This document shows, one piece after another, positions 49,201 through 60,200 of a stretch of 64,000 nt of DNA (the stretch's first letter is position 1; each line of letters begins with the position of its first letter). The notes under the pieces are model-generated. The model did no database searches, was not told the origin of the DNA, and saw only the letters and a list, made by a program, of their open reading frames with translations. A program made the position numbers and the translations under genes. The DNA lies in contig SSBO01000009.1 in the NCBI GenBank assembly GCA_005281725.1, positions 10,411,313-10,475,312 on the forward strand. Reading direction: 5' to 3'. The DNA is from Wuchereria bancrofti. Lineage: Eukaryota > Nematoda > Chromadorea > Rhabditida > Onchocercidae.

Positions 49201-52200
49201 TCAGGAATTTTTTACTTTACTTCTTTTTACTTTTTAATTTTGACTTTTTATAAAATAAAATATGTTAAGATATATTTATCAAAAATAACGGATAAATTTT
49301 TATTTATGAAATTAGCAAAGTAAATTAGATTGATAAATAAATAGTGGTTATTTTAGCATTTTAGGAATATTTTCCTGATGCTTTATCCAAATGGCACTGT
49401 TTGGGTCAATTATGTTAGTTTAACTTTTTCTCTTCGTTTTATTTCTTTTTTTTTTTTGTTATTCACTAATAACACTAATAATAGTAATAGATCTAAAAAA
49501 GATAAAATCAATAATCAATATTTTGTTATTAATTCTAAATTTGAAATTTAAATTTATGATTTAATAAAAAGTTTCCAAATCTTTTAGCTGGTAAAAGAAA
49601 GTAAAACTAAGTTATCCAAATGATTTATTTCTATTGTAATGAGTTTAAAATGAAAAATTATTGCTATTAAATTATAATTTATTGCAGAGAGTTCGAGTTA
49701 AAGGGCCATGTGTTATGGATTTATCGAATTTTCCAATGGATGTGCAAACTTGTTATTTAATTTATGAAAGGTAAAAATGAAATATATGAAAAATGTTTTA
49801 AAAAAAAGAAAAGAAATGCAAAAATTTTAATACCTAAAAAAATGTGGAATTTTTGCATTTAATTTATTAAACTTATTTGATAAATAATTTGCAAATATAT
49901 GAAATGCACAGGTAAAAGTAAATTTTCAGTTTTAATTATAATAATCAAGAGGTACGAATGCGCTGGAATACAATTAATCCTAATCCAGTCTATGTTGTTA
50001 GTGAAATATTACTACCTGATTTCATTTTAATTAATATCACATCAACTCTTAGGATAGAGGTAATGCTAATTTTTTCATAACAAATATATGAATCTCAGTT
50101 TTTTCCTTCTTCAATTCAATTTTAAAATCCTGTACCTTAGAGAACCTATTCCAAAATTAAAAGAAAAAAAGAAGTACACTAGAAAATTTTTGTTTCCAAA
50201 TAATTTTTCTATTTCGAAAAAGTTTCAATTCTGATGTTAACTTTCAAGTAGAATAGTTTGAACAGTAATACGCATACTGATTTAATTAAATAGATTTCTT
50301 GCATTAATAAAATTGCAATTAATCAGTATTCAAAATAATAAACTGTAACTTTAATTTCGATCGATCGCTGAATTAGAAATGAAATTCAAAATTAATCGTG
50401 CATATTGTACATTTTAAATTTAGAAATATCCAGCCGGAATGTGGGATGAATTACATGTGAATTTAACATTTGAAAGGCGTTGCATATGGTATTTCATGCA
50501 AGCTTATGTTCCCACTTATCTTACCATTTTCATTAGGTAATTTATTTTGGAATTTTATCCATTTGAAGAAAATTTAACACTGATGAAAAAAGTTGAACTT
50601 TAATTTCGATGATTCAATTAGAATTGAAATTTAAAATCAGAAATTTAGCCAGTCTTTTAGATTGATAATCACATGAAGTTTAGTCAAATGAGATGAATTA
50701 AATTTATGTTTATGTTTAAAGTTTAAATGATAAATTTACTTTTGAGTGTTAAATTTTCTTGTAAGCTTGTAAACTTGTCAATATTATTCAAAGATTGATT
50801 ATAACTTTTACAGCACGAATAAATATGTCATTAAAACAATTAATTAATTTTGATCTTTGATTATATAACGCTCTGATTTTTCAGCAAATTCTAAAGTTGA
50901 ATTCTTAAGAAATTTCAAAAAGAGAAAAAAAGATTTTTGTGAATTTGATTTTCTAGTTGGGTGTCATTTTCGTTGGGACCTCGTGCAATACCAGCTCGAA
51001 CAATGCTTGGTGTTAATGCTCTGCTAGCAATGATATTCCAATTTGGCAATATTATGAGAAATTTGCCTAGAGTCTCTTATATCAAAGCTATTGGTAAATG
51101 TTTTAAATGTTTTTATACTAATATCTCAAAAAAAATAAATAAATAAATAATCTGCTTTTTTCAAACTATTTGAAATCAACACTTTTAAAATTATAATTTC
51201 AAAATAATATGTTAGAAAATAAAAGCATCAGTAATTATTAATAATTGTGAATTTATAAGAGAAAATCAGTTATGAAAAATAAACAACTGAGTCAATTCAG
51301 TTAATATATAAATTAAAGAGATCAAACGTTTGATTTTTTCTGTATAAATTAAATTAATCGATGATATTATGATGATCATTAAATTATTCAGATATATGGA
51401 TGCTAGTTTCAATGACATTTATATTTTCATCATTAATTGAGCTAGCAATAGTCGGTTCAAAAGTGAAAAATATGGAAAGTGGTCAACGACCAAGAAAACC
51501 ATGTTGTAAAAATGCAAGTTTTCTTTTTTTGTATTAATTTATTTTTATAAACTAGGAAAATATAACGAAATAATTAACTCATCTTAACTACAGTATATTA
51601 CGTATTGATTACAGTATCATTCCTTGTTACACATTGATTACAGTATCATCCCTTACTACATATTGATTACAGTATTGTCCTTTATTACATACTGGTTACA
51701 GTACTATTCTTTATTACATGCTGATCACAGTATCATTGCTGATCACATATTAATTACAGTATCAGTCTTTTTACATATTGACTACAGTATTATTCTTTAT
51801 CACACATTGAATACAGTATCACTCTTCATTACATATTGATTACAGTATCATTCTTACTTCTAATAACCATGTTTTAGTATCATTTGTATCGTCATCTAAA
51901 TCCTAAAAGATTATGAACGATCGAAAAAATAATAGTAATTGTAGCTTCATTCAGTTTGATTAATAAAATATTCAATTAATCATCATTAATCTAGACCAAA
52001 GGAGTTGAATCAAGTCCAAAGGGTGTTTGCGAATTCGAGAAAAGGTTTATGTTTCCGGTGGAAGGATTTGAATTGAAATGGTGCCGATCAAGTTGGAAAT
52101 CTACTTCATGGACACCGGATCGTATAGATCGTTTATCAAGCATCATCTTTCCAGCATTTTTTGCATGCTTCAATGAAAGTTTTTTAAAATTGTTAACTAA

Positions 52201-52420
52201 ATTAGAAAATATTTTTAACTTATTTAAGTTTTAATCAAATAGTTGCGTTTAAAATTCTATGCAACTAATGTTAAAATTATTTTTGAACACTGTATTCATT
52301 AATTGATAGAGTTTTACATTTCATAAACAACTCACGTAGTCTAGAAAAAAAAATGAAAAATAAACTGCTCGTATATTTCAGGTGATCTACTGGTCCTGGT
52401 ATTCCGAATACCTGTTTTAG
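40283..52420 (+). CDS. Cys-loop ligand-gated anion channel subunit (nematode LGC type)
   Basis: Pentameric channel subunit of the GABA/glycine/GluCl-like superfamily, at the plasma membrane of nerve or muscle. Exons: 40283-40574, 48274-48353, 49035-49204, 49365-49413, 49688-49770, 49930-50059, 50424-50536, 50957-51093, 51392 to 51505 or 51517, 51995-52174, 52382-52420 (TAG). The ATG at 40283 gives a signal peptide ([14 protein letters not shown]) and an acidic pre-domain. Next come [20 protein letters not shown], the cys-loop C(x13)C ([15 protein letters not shown], near residues 205-219), M1 ([12 protein letters not shown]), M2 with the anion-selectivity motif PAR ([14 protein letters not shown]), M3 ([20 protein letters not shown]) and M4 ([18 protein letters not shown] then [12 protein letters not shown]). 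The M2-M3 part [17 protein letters not shown] resembles nematode acetylcholine- or amine-gated chloride channels; the ligand cannot be fixed. Donors after 49204 and 52174 read GA, not GT, and the M3-M4 loop join is uncertain. Confidence 0.9.
40590..41230. repeat. Intron 1 repeat, about 150-bp unit, four copies
   Basis: Each copy has attgtttgtttgttgttgtt, ggattaatttaaacttttaa, aatgaaagttattcaattta and aatataaaatataactttaa, with decreasing similarity toward 41230. Confidence 0.82.
41231..43260. other. Intron 1 of the channel gene, unique AT-rich part
   Basis: Purine-rich, A-run-rich DNA without a supportable exon. Confidence 0.4.
43275..44110. repeat. Higher-order repeat, exact 120-bp period
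   Basis: Units of gataactat(g/a)attttaata are arranged in blocks that repeat every 120 bases, nearly identical at 43381, 43501, 43621 and 43741, then degrade to 44110. Located in channel intron 1. Confidence 0.92.
44111..46340. other. Intron 1 of the channel gene, mixed content
   Basis: No exon supportable. A (CT)n tract lies at 45191-45230, one single N at 45852, and a repeated aaatatgtttaagtgaatgag word at 45727-45960 (about 115-bp period, two to three copies). A GC-richer phrase (ccccgagggttattaaaatttctcgaa) lies at 45657-45685. Confidence 0.4.
46360..46872. repeat. Tandem repeat of about 34 bp containing TTTACGTGATAG
   Basis: About fourteen units of aacgaaaaattgtttacgtg plus atagttttttaaggt in channel intron 1. 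Almost every unit holds ACGTG. Confidence 0.92.
46873..48273. other. 3' part of channel intron 1
   Basis: AT-rich without supportable exon. The intron ends at attatttgaag (AG at 48272-48273), a weak acceptor fixed by reading frame and homology. Confidence 0.4.
51594..51860. repeat. About 30-bp tandem repeat in channel M3-M4 intron
   Basis: About nine degenerate copies of attgattacagtatcattcc plus ttattacat. Confidence 0.88.
51881..51888 (+). other. Possible 8-base microexon of the channel gene
   Basis: catgttttag|TATCATTT|gtatcg lies in the M3-M4 loop intron. Exon 9 ends in phase 1 and exon 10 begins in phase 0. Eight bases here would repair the frame (adding Leu-Ser-Phe). Acceptor and donor are both good, but the case rests on phase only. 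Confidence 0.25.
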
Positions 52421-55400
52421 CATTAACAGAACCCGTCTTCAGCTGTTAAATTAATTACAGAATTTATTTGATAAATGATTAGTTGAATTTACCAAAAATT
52501 ACTGTGCCTAATATTGTCGAATAATTACAATCCGAATTTGTTAATCTTACTAATTTTATGCATAAATTTGTCAATAATTGAGTCTTCCGACATTTAAATT
52601 AAGCAATAGCTTATTTGTTTACACTCTAATACATTCATTTTAATTAGTTTTTTCAAGATTTAATGCTATATATTGATTAAAATATACAAAAAAAAATAAT
52701 TAAATGACAACCTAATTTTTAAACAGCATATACTTATAAATAACTTAACTTATAGTTTTTATGATGCAGTTTTATTGCAAAGTTTTCTTTTTTTTTTTTT
52801 GTTTTCATACTTTTTTGAAATGTGCAGCAAAAAAAATAATAACTTAGCATTAAACTAAGAAAATATCTAAAATAATTGTAAGCTAAAATAATTATTACTA
52901 AAACTAAATTATTGCTAAATTTATTAATTATTCCACAAATTGCACTATGCCTTAAAATAACTCTGTTTGCTGATTTTTGTTTTATTCAATATTTTATTTC
53001 TTTGATCAATATTTTCTAGAATACCAAATATTATTCAATCATTAATAAAATAAGCTTTTTTTTTTCTTTTCAGAACGATAACCATTGAATAACCATATCT
53101 GCTTTAAAAATTGAATATATTGAAATAAATGTATTAATGAACATAAAAATTGAATTAATATGAATGGATATATGCATATATATTGATAATGATTATCTTT
53201 ACTGATAATGATTTTTTTTAATAACTTACAAATGTAAAGCGCTGTTGTCAAAATGTAATTTTGTTTTAAACCCTATGCTATGTCAGTGTCACCAAAAAAA
53301 AAAAAAAAAAAAATTGGTGGTAAATTTTATTGTCCACTTTTTTTTCTTCTCTTTCCTTTATAATAACCTGTTATCATCGTGCAAAATTTTAACAACAAAA
53401 TTTTCTCATTTAAAGCATTGAAAAATGAAAAAACACTAATTTGTTATTAGTGACTTATCAAAATGAAGTCATTTATTTTGTTTTATATAAATAGTCATAC
53501 ATTCATCCATTCATACATTTTAATTTTTGTACTGCCCTGTAATTTTTACGGTTAAATTAATGAATTGAATAGCTTTGTTTATTTACTTGTTTTTATTTTC
53601 TTTTTATTTACTTATATTTAGTCTGTTTTATTATTTACTTACTCATTTTTAATTACTATCGGTTGTATATTTCATTCATTCTTTTATAAAGTGTTTTGTG
53701 CAATTTTTTAAATTTTTTTAATAAAAATTTTGTTTTTGTAATTATTTAATTTTTTTTTTTTAACAAATTGAACAATAATTAGAAAGAAAAGAATTGCAAA
53801 AAATTTTTAAATGTAGGAAATTTAACGAGAAGGAAAAATTAACGATCAATAATGATTATAGTTTGAATAATATTATCAAAATTTACATATATTATAAAAA
53901 TTAAGCATAAGAATATTAAGTGTATATAATTCATGATTACAGATTTTAAAAAAAATTTTTGAAAAAGGTAAAAAATAAATATCATTTAAGCTTTGTTAAC
54001 TCAAATATAATTATAGCAATTTTATAAGTCTAGAAGATTTCTAGTAAATATAAGTAATCCAAAAAAAAAGATACTAATACCAAATAATAATGAAGTAAAT
54101 GTGATCCAAAAATTTTGGACAATCTAGTAATCATCATTTAAACTCATTTTATAGCACAAAAATTTAATCTCAAAAAAAGTATTTAAAAATCATTTTATTG
54201 TAATATACCTGTTTGTTTATATACCTGCTTTTTTTAAAAAAAAAAAAAATATTTTATATAAATTCGTTTGATTCCTACTTTGCTAACTTCATATATCCAT
54301 TTTACTTTTTTTAATTTAGCCTGTTTTATTGTTTATTTCAATTAAGTTTTAAACATTTGAAGCATGCATAATTGCATTTTCCTTTTTCACTGATTACTTA
54401 ACTTCTAATAGCTCTTTTAACTCTAACTTCTACCATTAACAAATTAGTTAAATTAACATTTGTCAAATTTTTTAATTTTCCACATTTACTACAAACAGCA
54501 GCAATATTTCTACTGTTTATTAAGAAGCTAGAATGAATTGACTAAACTGAGAAATTCATTGAATTAACTTTTCAGATTAAAAATGCTAAAAGCTTAGTCT
54601 AGTTGTAACTTTAATATTTAACAACTAAAAGCTATTGCTAAAATATTCATTTAAAATTGCAAACAAGCTATTCCAAGCAGATTTTCTGGCAATTTAACAA
54701 TGAAGCAAATTTAACAATGAAGTAAATTATACTATCAAAATGAAATTCAAAATTTAGTCAAAAAATCAATTCTACATTCTATAGTCATTTACACATATAA
54801 GATTTTAAATTTTAAAATTTCAAAAATTAGTCAGGAATTCAACTCTAGATTCTATAGTCATTTACATATGTTAGATTTCGAAAATGAAAAAAAAAAGATT
54901 TTGAAAAAAAACAATTGATGAAATGGAAAAGGTGCATAAAATGAATTAACAAAGCAAGCTTTAACTATCATCAACTAAATTTCTCAAATAGCCAAAAATT
55001 GATTCAAAAATAATAAGCAGCTATAGTTTTATTTCATAGTTATTTTTAATTTTTATTTTTAATATACTTTGAAATTTTCTATTTTTATTGAAGAATTAAA
55101 GAAAAATTATGATTTTATAAATTGACAATCTTTAATCATTGTTAAATAAGAATGACTGTTAACCACCTTTCTTGCCTTTTTTTCCTGAATTTTGAATATT
55201 CCACAATCTTAATTTGTTATTTTATAATTTATAAAAAAATGAAATTATAAGAAATGAAAAAAAAAATAAAAAATTTTTTAATTTATAAGAAATTTAAATG
55301 AAACAACTATGTTCTATTTTTCTTTTATCATTTACGTATATGCGTGGCGTACGTGTTAGCATCACTTTATCTATTTGTTTACATTTGTCTTCAATTTTGC

Positions 55401-57260
55401 TTTCTCCTCTTTCATTCATTGAATTTGTTTCATACTCATTTAAACAAAAAAAAAAAAAAAAAGAACACTGTGGCAACTTTTGAGCTACTCAATTTTACAT
55501 TTCACATTTGTCACCCTAAATTTTCACACATTTGTCACTGTCAATTTTATCTGATAGTGCTTAAGCTTACCTTTCTGTATGCAAAAATATTTCCACCATC
55601 CTTTTTTTATCAAATATGCAATTCCTACAAATTGTTACTTTCATAAAATAACTACTCTAATGATGCATTCATTTCATTTCATCAAATATTTGAAATTTTA
55701 ATTTTAATGAAATATGTTGATATATTTTTTTACTAATTATTAATTCAATAACTATTTTTTAAATTCATTTTTTCATAGTTTACACTTAAATAAATAAATT
55801 TACAATAGCATAGCTTATTTTCTAGGTAATAAAAATGATTTTGAAATTAACATGAGTAGAATTAATTTGGTAATTATCTGAATATTCAAATTCATTTTTT
55901 CATAGTTTACACTTAAATAAATAAATTTAATTAGCATAGCTTATTTTCTTGGTAACAAAAATGATTTTGAAATTATCATGAGTGGAATTAATTTAGCAAT
56001 TATCTGAATATATTGGTTCATTTTTACTTTCCATTATTTTTTCTGAATTTATGCTTTTTTCTTTTAATTTTTTTAATATTCCTGTTATTTCTCGGTATAT
56101 TTCATAGTTTATTTTTAATTATATAATTATTTTTAATTATCAGTGGTGATAATGCAATTATATTTTAAAATAATAAATTAATCATATTTAATATACTATA
56201 ATGCTCTCAAGATGTTAAAATATTTGTTTGTTACAATATTTTGCATTCTTGTCATTTCATCCTAATCGCATCAAATTTAAACGTATCAAATTTTAAGTAA
56301 AAAATTTAAAAGTATCAAAAAATAAAAAAATTGAAAGATCGGAAGTTCATCTAATTAAAGAACTAAAAATTTTTTAAATTCTTCTTCCTGTTTTATTTCA
56401 TTCAGATAGTTTGTTAGTTTCAAAAAACGACAAACTTTTAATTAATTTAGGTATTCTAGGAAACTTTACAAAAAACATGAACGATAGTTCAATTTGCAAA
56501 TGTTCAAGAATGCATATGCGTGTATGTGTACGTGTATGTATGCGTGTACTATGTACGTGTGTGTATGTATCTATTAGTGACAATTTGAATTTGAACATTT
56601 CGGCATCCCAACAAACAATTCCAATCGTTTTTTTTTTTTTTTTACTTCTAAAAGACTTCCGCAAAATTCAATTTGCCCATTTCATTTCCCAATTAAAAAA
56701 AAAAAAAAAAAAAAAAGAAAATGGAAGAAAAAACTTTGCCAAACAAAAGTTTTGCGTGCAAAATCTTAAAATTGTCAGCGTGAAAATTTTGAAATTTTAA
56801 TGGATGTTTTCGAGGTCTTTTCCATTTCATTTTCTTCATCAAATGAAATAATTTGTGGTTAAATGTGTCGTTGAATGGAAACAAGAAGAAGTGCCATTTT
56901 AAGTGATAAAAACTTTGATGAATTAAAATTGAAATGGATTAAAAGCCTAAATTCATTGATATTTGTTTAACGCAATGAGTTAATTCAAATAACTTATCAA
57001 AATATATGAAAAATTTCACATTCCATCATTTTAAGTTATTTCATCAAACGTTATTTTTTCTTTTTTCAAAACTTTCCTCAAACTTTTTTTTCTTGTTTTC
57101 ATTTTTTTTCAAATTAAAATTTGAGCATTTTTAGGATACGTTACGTTGAAATTTTACGTTCTATTGCTGATAATTTATTGAACATTGATTTCTGATAATT
57201 TCATTTAAAAATTATACTGTAACAGCATATAAAAATGGATGACCTTTTTACGTTTTACTT
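52421..57260. other. Intergenic DNA downstream of the channel gene
   Basis: Nearly 5 kb without supportable exons. It has A-runs at 53293 and 55447, a GT-rich microsatellite at 56517-56570, and a poly-T/poly-A pair near 56630-56716. Open frames there are simple-sequence products. No clear AATAAA was assigned to the channel gene. Confidence 0.4.
55750..56012. repeat. Tandem duplication of about 128 bp
   Basis: aaattcattttttcatagtt through ggtaattatctgaatat appears at 55761-55885 and again at 55889-56011 with about ten changes. Confidence 0.88.
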
Positions 57261-57269
57261 TTTTTTTTT

Positions 57270-57291
57270 GGTGGGGGGAGGGGGCGATGGG
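57270..57291. other. G-rich tract with quadruplex potential
   Basis: gGTGGGGGGAGGGGGCGATGGG has at least three G-runs of three or more plus a GG, isolated in AT-rich DNA. Confidence 0.6.
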
Positions 57292-57710
57292 CAAATATTT
57301 TTTAAAATGAGAAAGGAATGATTTTTGATCGATAATTAAAAAATTTGTTTCAATTATTTAAAATTCAATTGGATTTCATTTTTGTTCATTTTTCTACTAC
57401 AGAATCTAATTTCATTCAAAAATTTTTACTTATATACACATTGCTTAACATTAATGATAAAACAATGAAAAATATTTTTAGATTCAAAAACATGTAAAAC
57501 AGAAAATAAAATTGTCAATAATTAAAAGTAAAAATTTAAAAAATCAAAAAGAAAGAAAAAAGTGGGGAAATTTACAATTTTTTTGTAAAAAATTTTAGAA
57601 TGGGGAAGTTTGAATAGTAAAGAAATGATCATTTCAACATTAATTATTGTTAATTAGTAAATTTTATTAATTAACAAATGTTGTGGAAGATTTGATAATT
57701 TAATTTATTA

Positions 57711-57967
57711 TTTTGAGAGAGGTTGTTTATCGCAGAAAGATTCGTTCGTTGTAAATGTAAATATGTGAGGTAACAAAGGAATTATTTAATTTTTGAGATT
57801 AAATTTTCAATAATTAATGAAAATTTTTCTCAAAATAATCCATTATAGAAGCCTCTTAGAGTATATTATTGAAATATTAAAATCGATTAAGCACATAATT
57901 CAATCAATACTTGAAAAAAAGAAATTTAATTTGATCTTTCTGCGATAAACAAACTCTCTCTCAAAAA
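57711..57967. mobile_element. MITE-like element with about 33-bp terminal inverted repeats
   Basis: Left end ttttgagagaggttgtttat then cgcagaaagat (57711-57741). Right end is its reverse complement, ctttctgcgataaacaaact then ctctctcaaaaa (57936-57967), with two or three differences. The internal 190 bases are AT-rich and non-coding. A target-site duplication is not clear. Confidence 0.6.
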
Positions 57968-58164
57968 CTTCATAAGATCAGATTCGAATAAATATTTTAG
58001 ATTTTTCTAAAAATGTGAATTTTACTGGAAAAATTTAATCATCAATTTAATTCCTTTGTTATTTTTTATCATAAATAAACACTAGAATTATCAAACAATT
58101 GAAATATATCAGATTGTATTTGAAAATGATATTGTCCATCGCTTTTTTTTTATTAAGCTAAAAA

Positions 58165-58200
58165 GAAGTAAAGAGAGAGAGAGAGAGAGGGAGAGCATAC
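58165..58200. repeat. GA microsatellite
   Basis: agagagagagagagagaggg, a GAGA-type tract upstream of the MYND gene. Confidence 0.8.
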
Positions 58201-58548
58201 AAAGAGATGTATAAAAGAGTGACCATAAAATGGACAGTGCTTTAGAAATGGCTCAATTGTAAAAATTTTCCTTAATGCAATCACATTCAGCTAAAATGTG
58301 CAAATTATCCAATGTGAAATATAGTGAGAGAAAGAAAGAAAAGAATTTGAAATTATTTTAATAGTTTAGTAATTAATTTTAGTAATTAATGATTTCGGAT
58401 AGTTTAAATTAAAACGAAATTAAGCATTGTAATAGCTAATTAGGGAAACAATTTTTATTGAATTTTGTTTTTATTGAAACAATTGCTGAAATTTTTACAT
58501 TTTTTTTTTTGTTTTTTGAATTGTAAAATGTAAGATTAATTGATTGCA

Positions 58549-58668
58549 ATACGTTATTTGCGTATATTTACGTTTATCATTTGCGTATAACTACGTTTAA
58601 CGCTTTTTAATAATATAAACGCTTCACGTTAATTGATTACAGCACGTCACTAGCGTAGATATACGTCT
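58549..58668. promoter_or_regulatory. Cluster of ACGT-core motifs upstream of the MYND gene
   Basis: Six ACGT cores lie within about 115 bases: atACGTta, ttACGTtt, ctACGTtt, tcACGTta, gcACGTca, atACGTct, together with four gcgta words. Two read as CACGT, the reverse of the RCGTG core bound by HIF. Function is inferred only. Confidence 0.3.
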
Positions 58669-59227
58669 AACTCTTTTTTTTTTTGTAACTAAAAATAAAA
58701 GTAGTTTAATTTAATTTAACATATTGTGTATATCCTGTTGATGTAAACAAATCGTGAAAAAGTGACATTAACATAATTTCGTTAATTTCATAATCAAACA
58801 AAAAATTATTGAATGATATTTGCTATAATCAATATAATATGATAAATTTTTATAAATATAATATGATAATTTTCGTTTTAATCAATATAATGTGATAATA
58901 TGATAAGATTATTTTTGATAAAAATTTGTTATTGTAAATGTAATCGTGCATGAAAAAAATACAAGAGAAAACGCTTGAAATTATTATAAGTAATTAAAAT
59001 GAAATGAAAATTTTAGATTAAGAAAAAAAAAGAAGAAAAACGAGCGAATTACTAATAAATTAAATTGAACTGTGAACGATTTTCGAATGAAGAAATGGGT
59101 GCAACAAATAAAAAACAGTAAATTTTTTTTTCTTTCGCATATTCTTTTGATAACTGATAATTTTGATAAAGAATGTTGCATTGATAAAGTTATAACTAAT
59201 AATATTAACTAAAAAAAAAAAGCGATT

Positions 59228-59290
59228 AATTTCACGGCATGTAGCGCTCGGCGGGAATGCAACGCTATAAAGGAAGAGAAAAGTGAATAG
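59228..59290 (+). promoter_or_regulatory. Candidate core promoter of the MYND gene
   Basis: A GC-rich patch (cggcatgtagcgctcggcgg, gaatgcaacg) followed by CTATAAAGG at about 59267 and a GAGA-rich segment (59395-59410). It lies 700 bases before the first recognised exon. TATA identity is from sequence; use is inferred. Confidence 0.3.
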
Positions 59291-59950
59291 TTCGTTTAAA
59301 ATTTAGTTAAATTCTATGATTATATCAGCAGGAAGCATAGATTGAAAAAATTAGAAGGATGTTTTGATGAAACAAAATTTAAAAAAGAGATTAGGAGGAG
59401 AGAGAGAGTATGGTTGAATAGTATTGATAAGGTATTGATAGTAGTGATAGAGAGGAAAGTTTAATAAACTTATCATTTTTTCATTTTTTTTTTTAGATTG
59501 GTACATTCGATTTGTGGTTAAATCATTACTGAAAAGGAATTACAAATGCTTTTGAATATTACTTTTTTTTTTAAATTTTATTATTTTCAAATTATGAGAT
59601 TGAATTGCAATTAAATGAAAACTAAAATTAATTTTAATATTTTTAAATTTTGAAGTTAAATTGCAATTAAGTGAAAACTAAAACTATATTGCTTGGAAAA
59701 TAGTTTGAATTAAATTGATTAATCAAATATAATATTAAATTGAATTAATTTCTATTATTATTATCAATTGATAAATTAGTAAAGTTAAATTGATTTCAAA
59801 AAAATTAATTTAAATCAAATGAAATCTGAAATTAAAAATTAGCCATTTTTTGTGATTATCATTTTTTTTTTACATTTTCAAAAAAAAAGAACTTTAAATA
59901 TTATTTCATATATGAAATTTGATAAAATATCAATATAAAATTTTTATGAA

Positions 59951-60200
59951 ATTTTTTTTTTTAACAGAGAATGTGCAGTTTGTGGAGCACCAAAGTCAAT
60001 CGATGGTAGCGCATTATCACAATGTAAGCAATGCAGTATGGTAGTATATTGTGGCGAAGAGCATCGAGTAATTTCATTTTTTTTTTTAACAGAGAATGTG
60101 CAGTTTGTGGAGCACCAAAGTCAATCGATGGTAGCGCATTATCACAATGTAAGCAATGCAGTATGGTAGTATATTGTGGCGAAGAGCATCGAGTAATTTC
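59951..60200. repeat. Exact 125-bp tandem duplication of the MYND exon
   Basis: Sequence around 59968-60067, with the acceptor tttttttttaacag and the donor GTAATTTC, is repeated without change at 60093-60192 (offset 125). The exon is 100 bases, so joining both copies would shift the frame and hit a stop about 13 codons into the second copy. Confidence 0.95.

Noticed and set aside
49205..49253. Read-through of channel exon 3 ([16 protein letters not shown]) as a true protein end
   Set aside because: The following exons continue the conserved channel domain in phase, so a stop here would remove the whole pore.
52175..52234. Read-through of exon 10 ([14 protein letters not shown]) as the real C-terminus
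   Set aside because: The downstream exon 52382-52420 completes M4 with the family-typical IYW motif and a stop, behind a good acceptor.
56398..56884. Frames on both strands around the GT microsatellite and poly-T/A runs
   Set aside because: Simple-sequence translation without splice or homology support.
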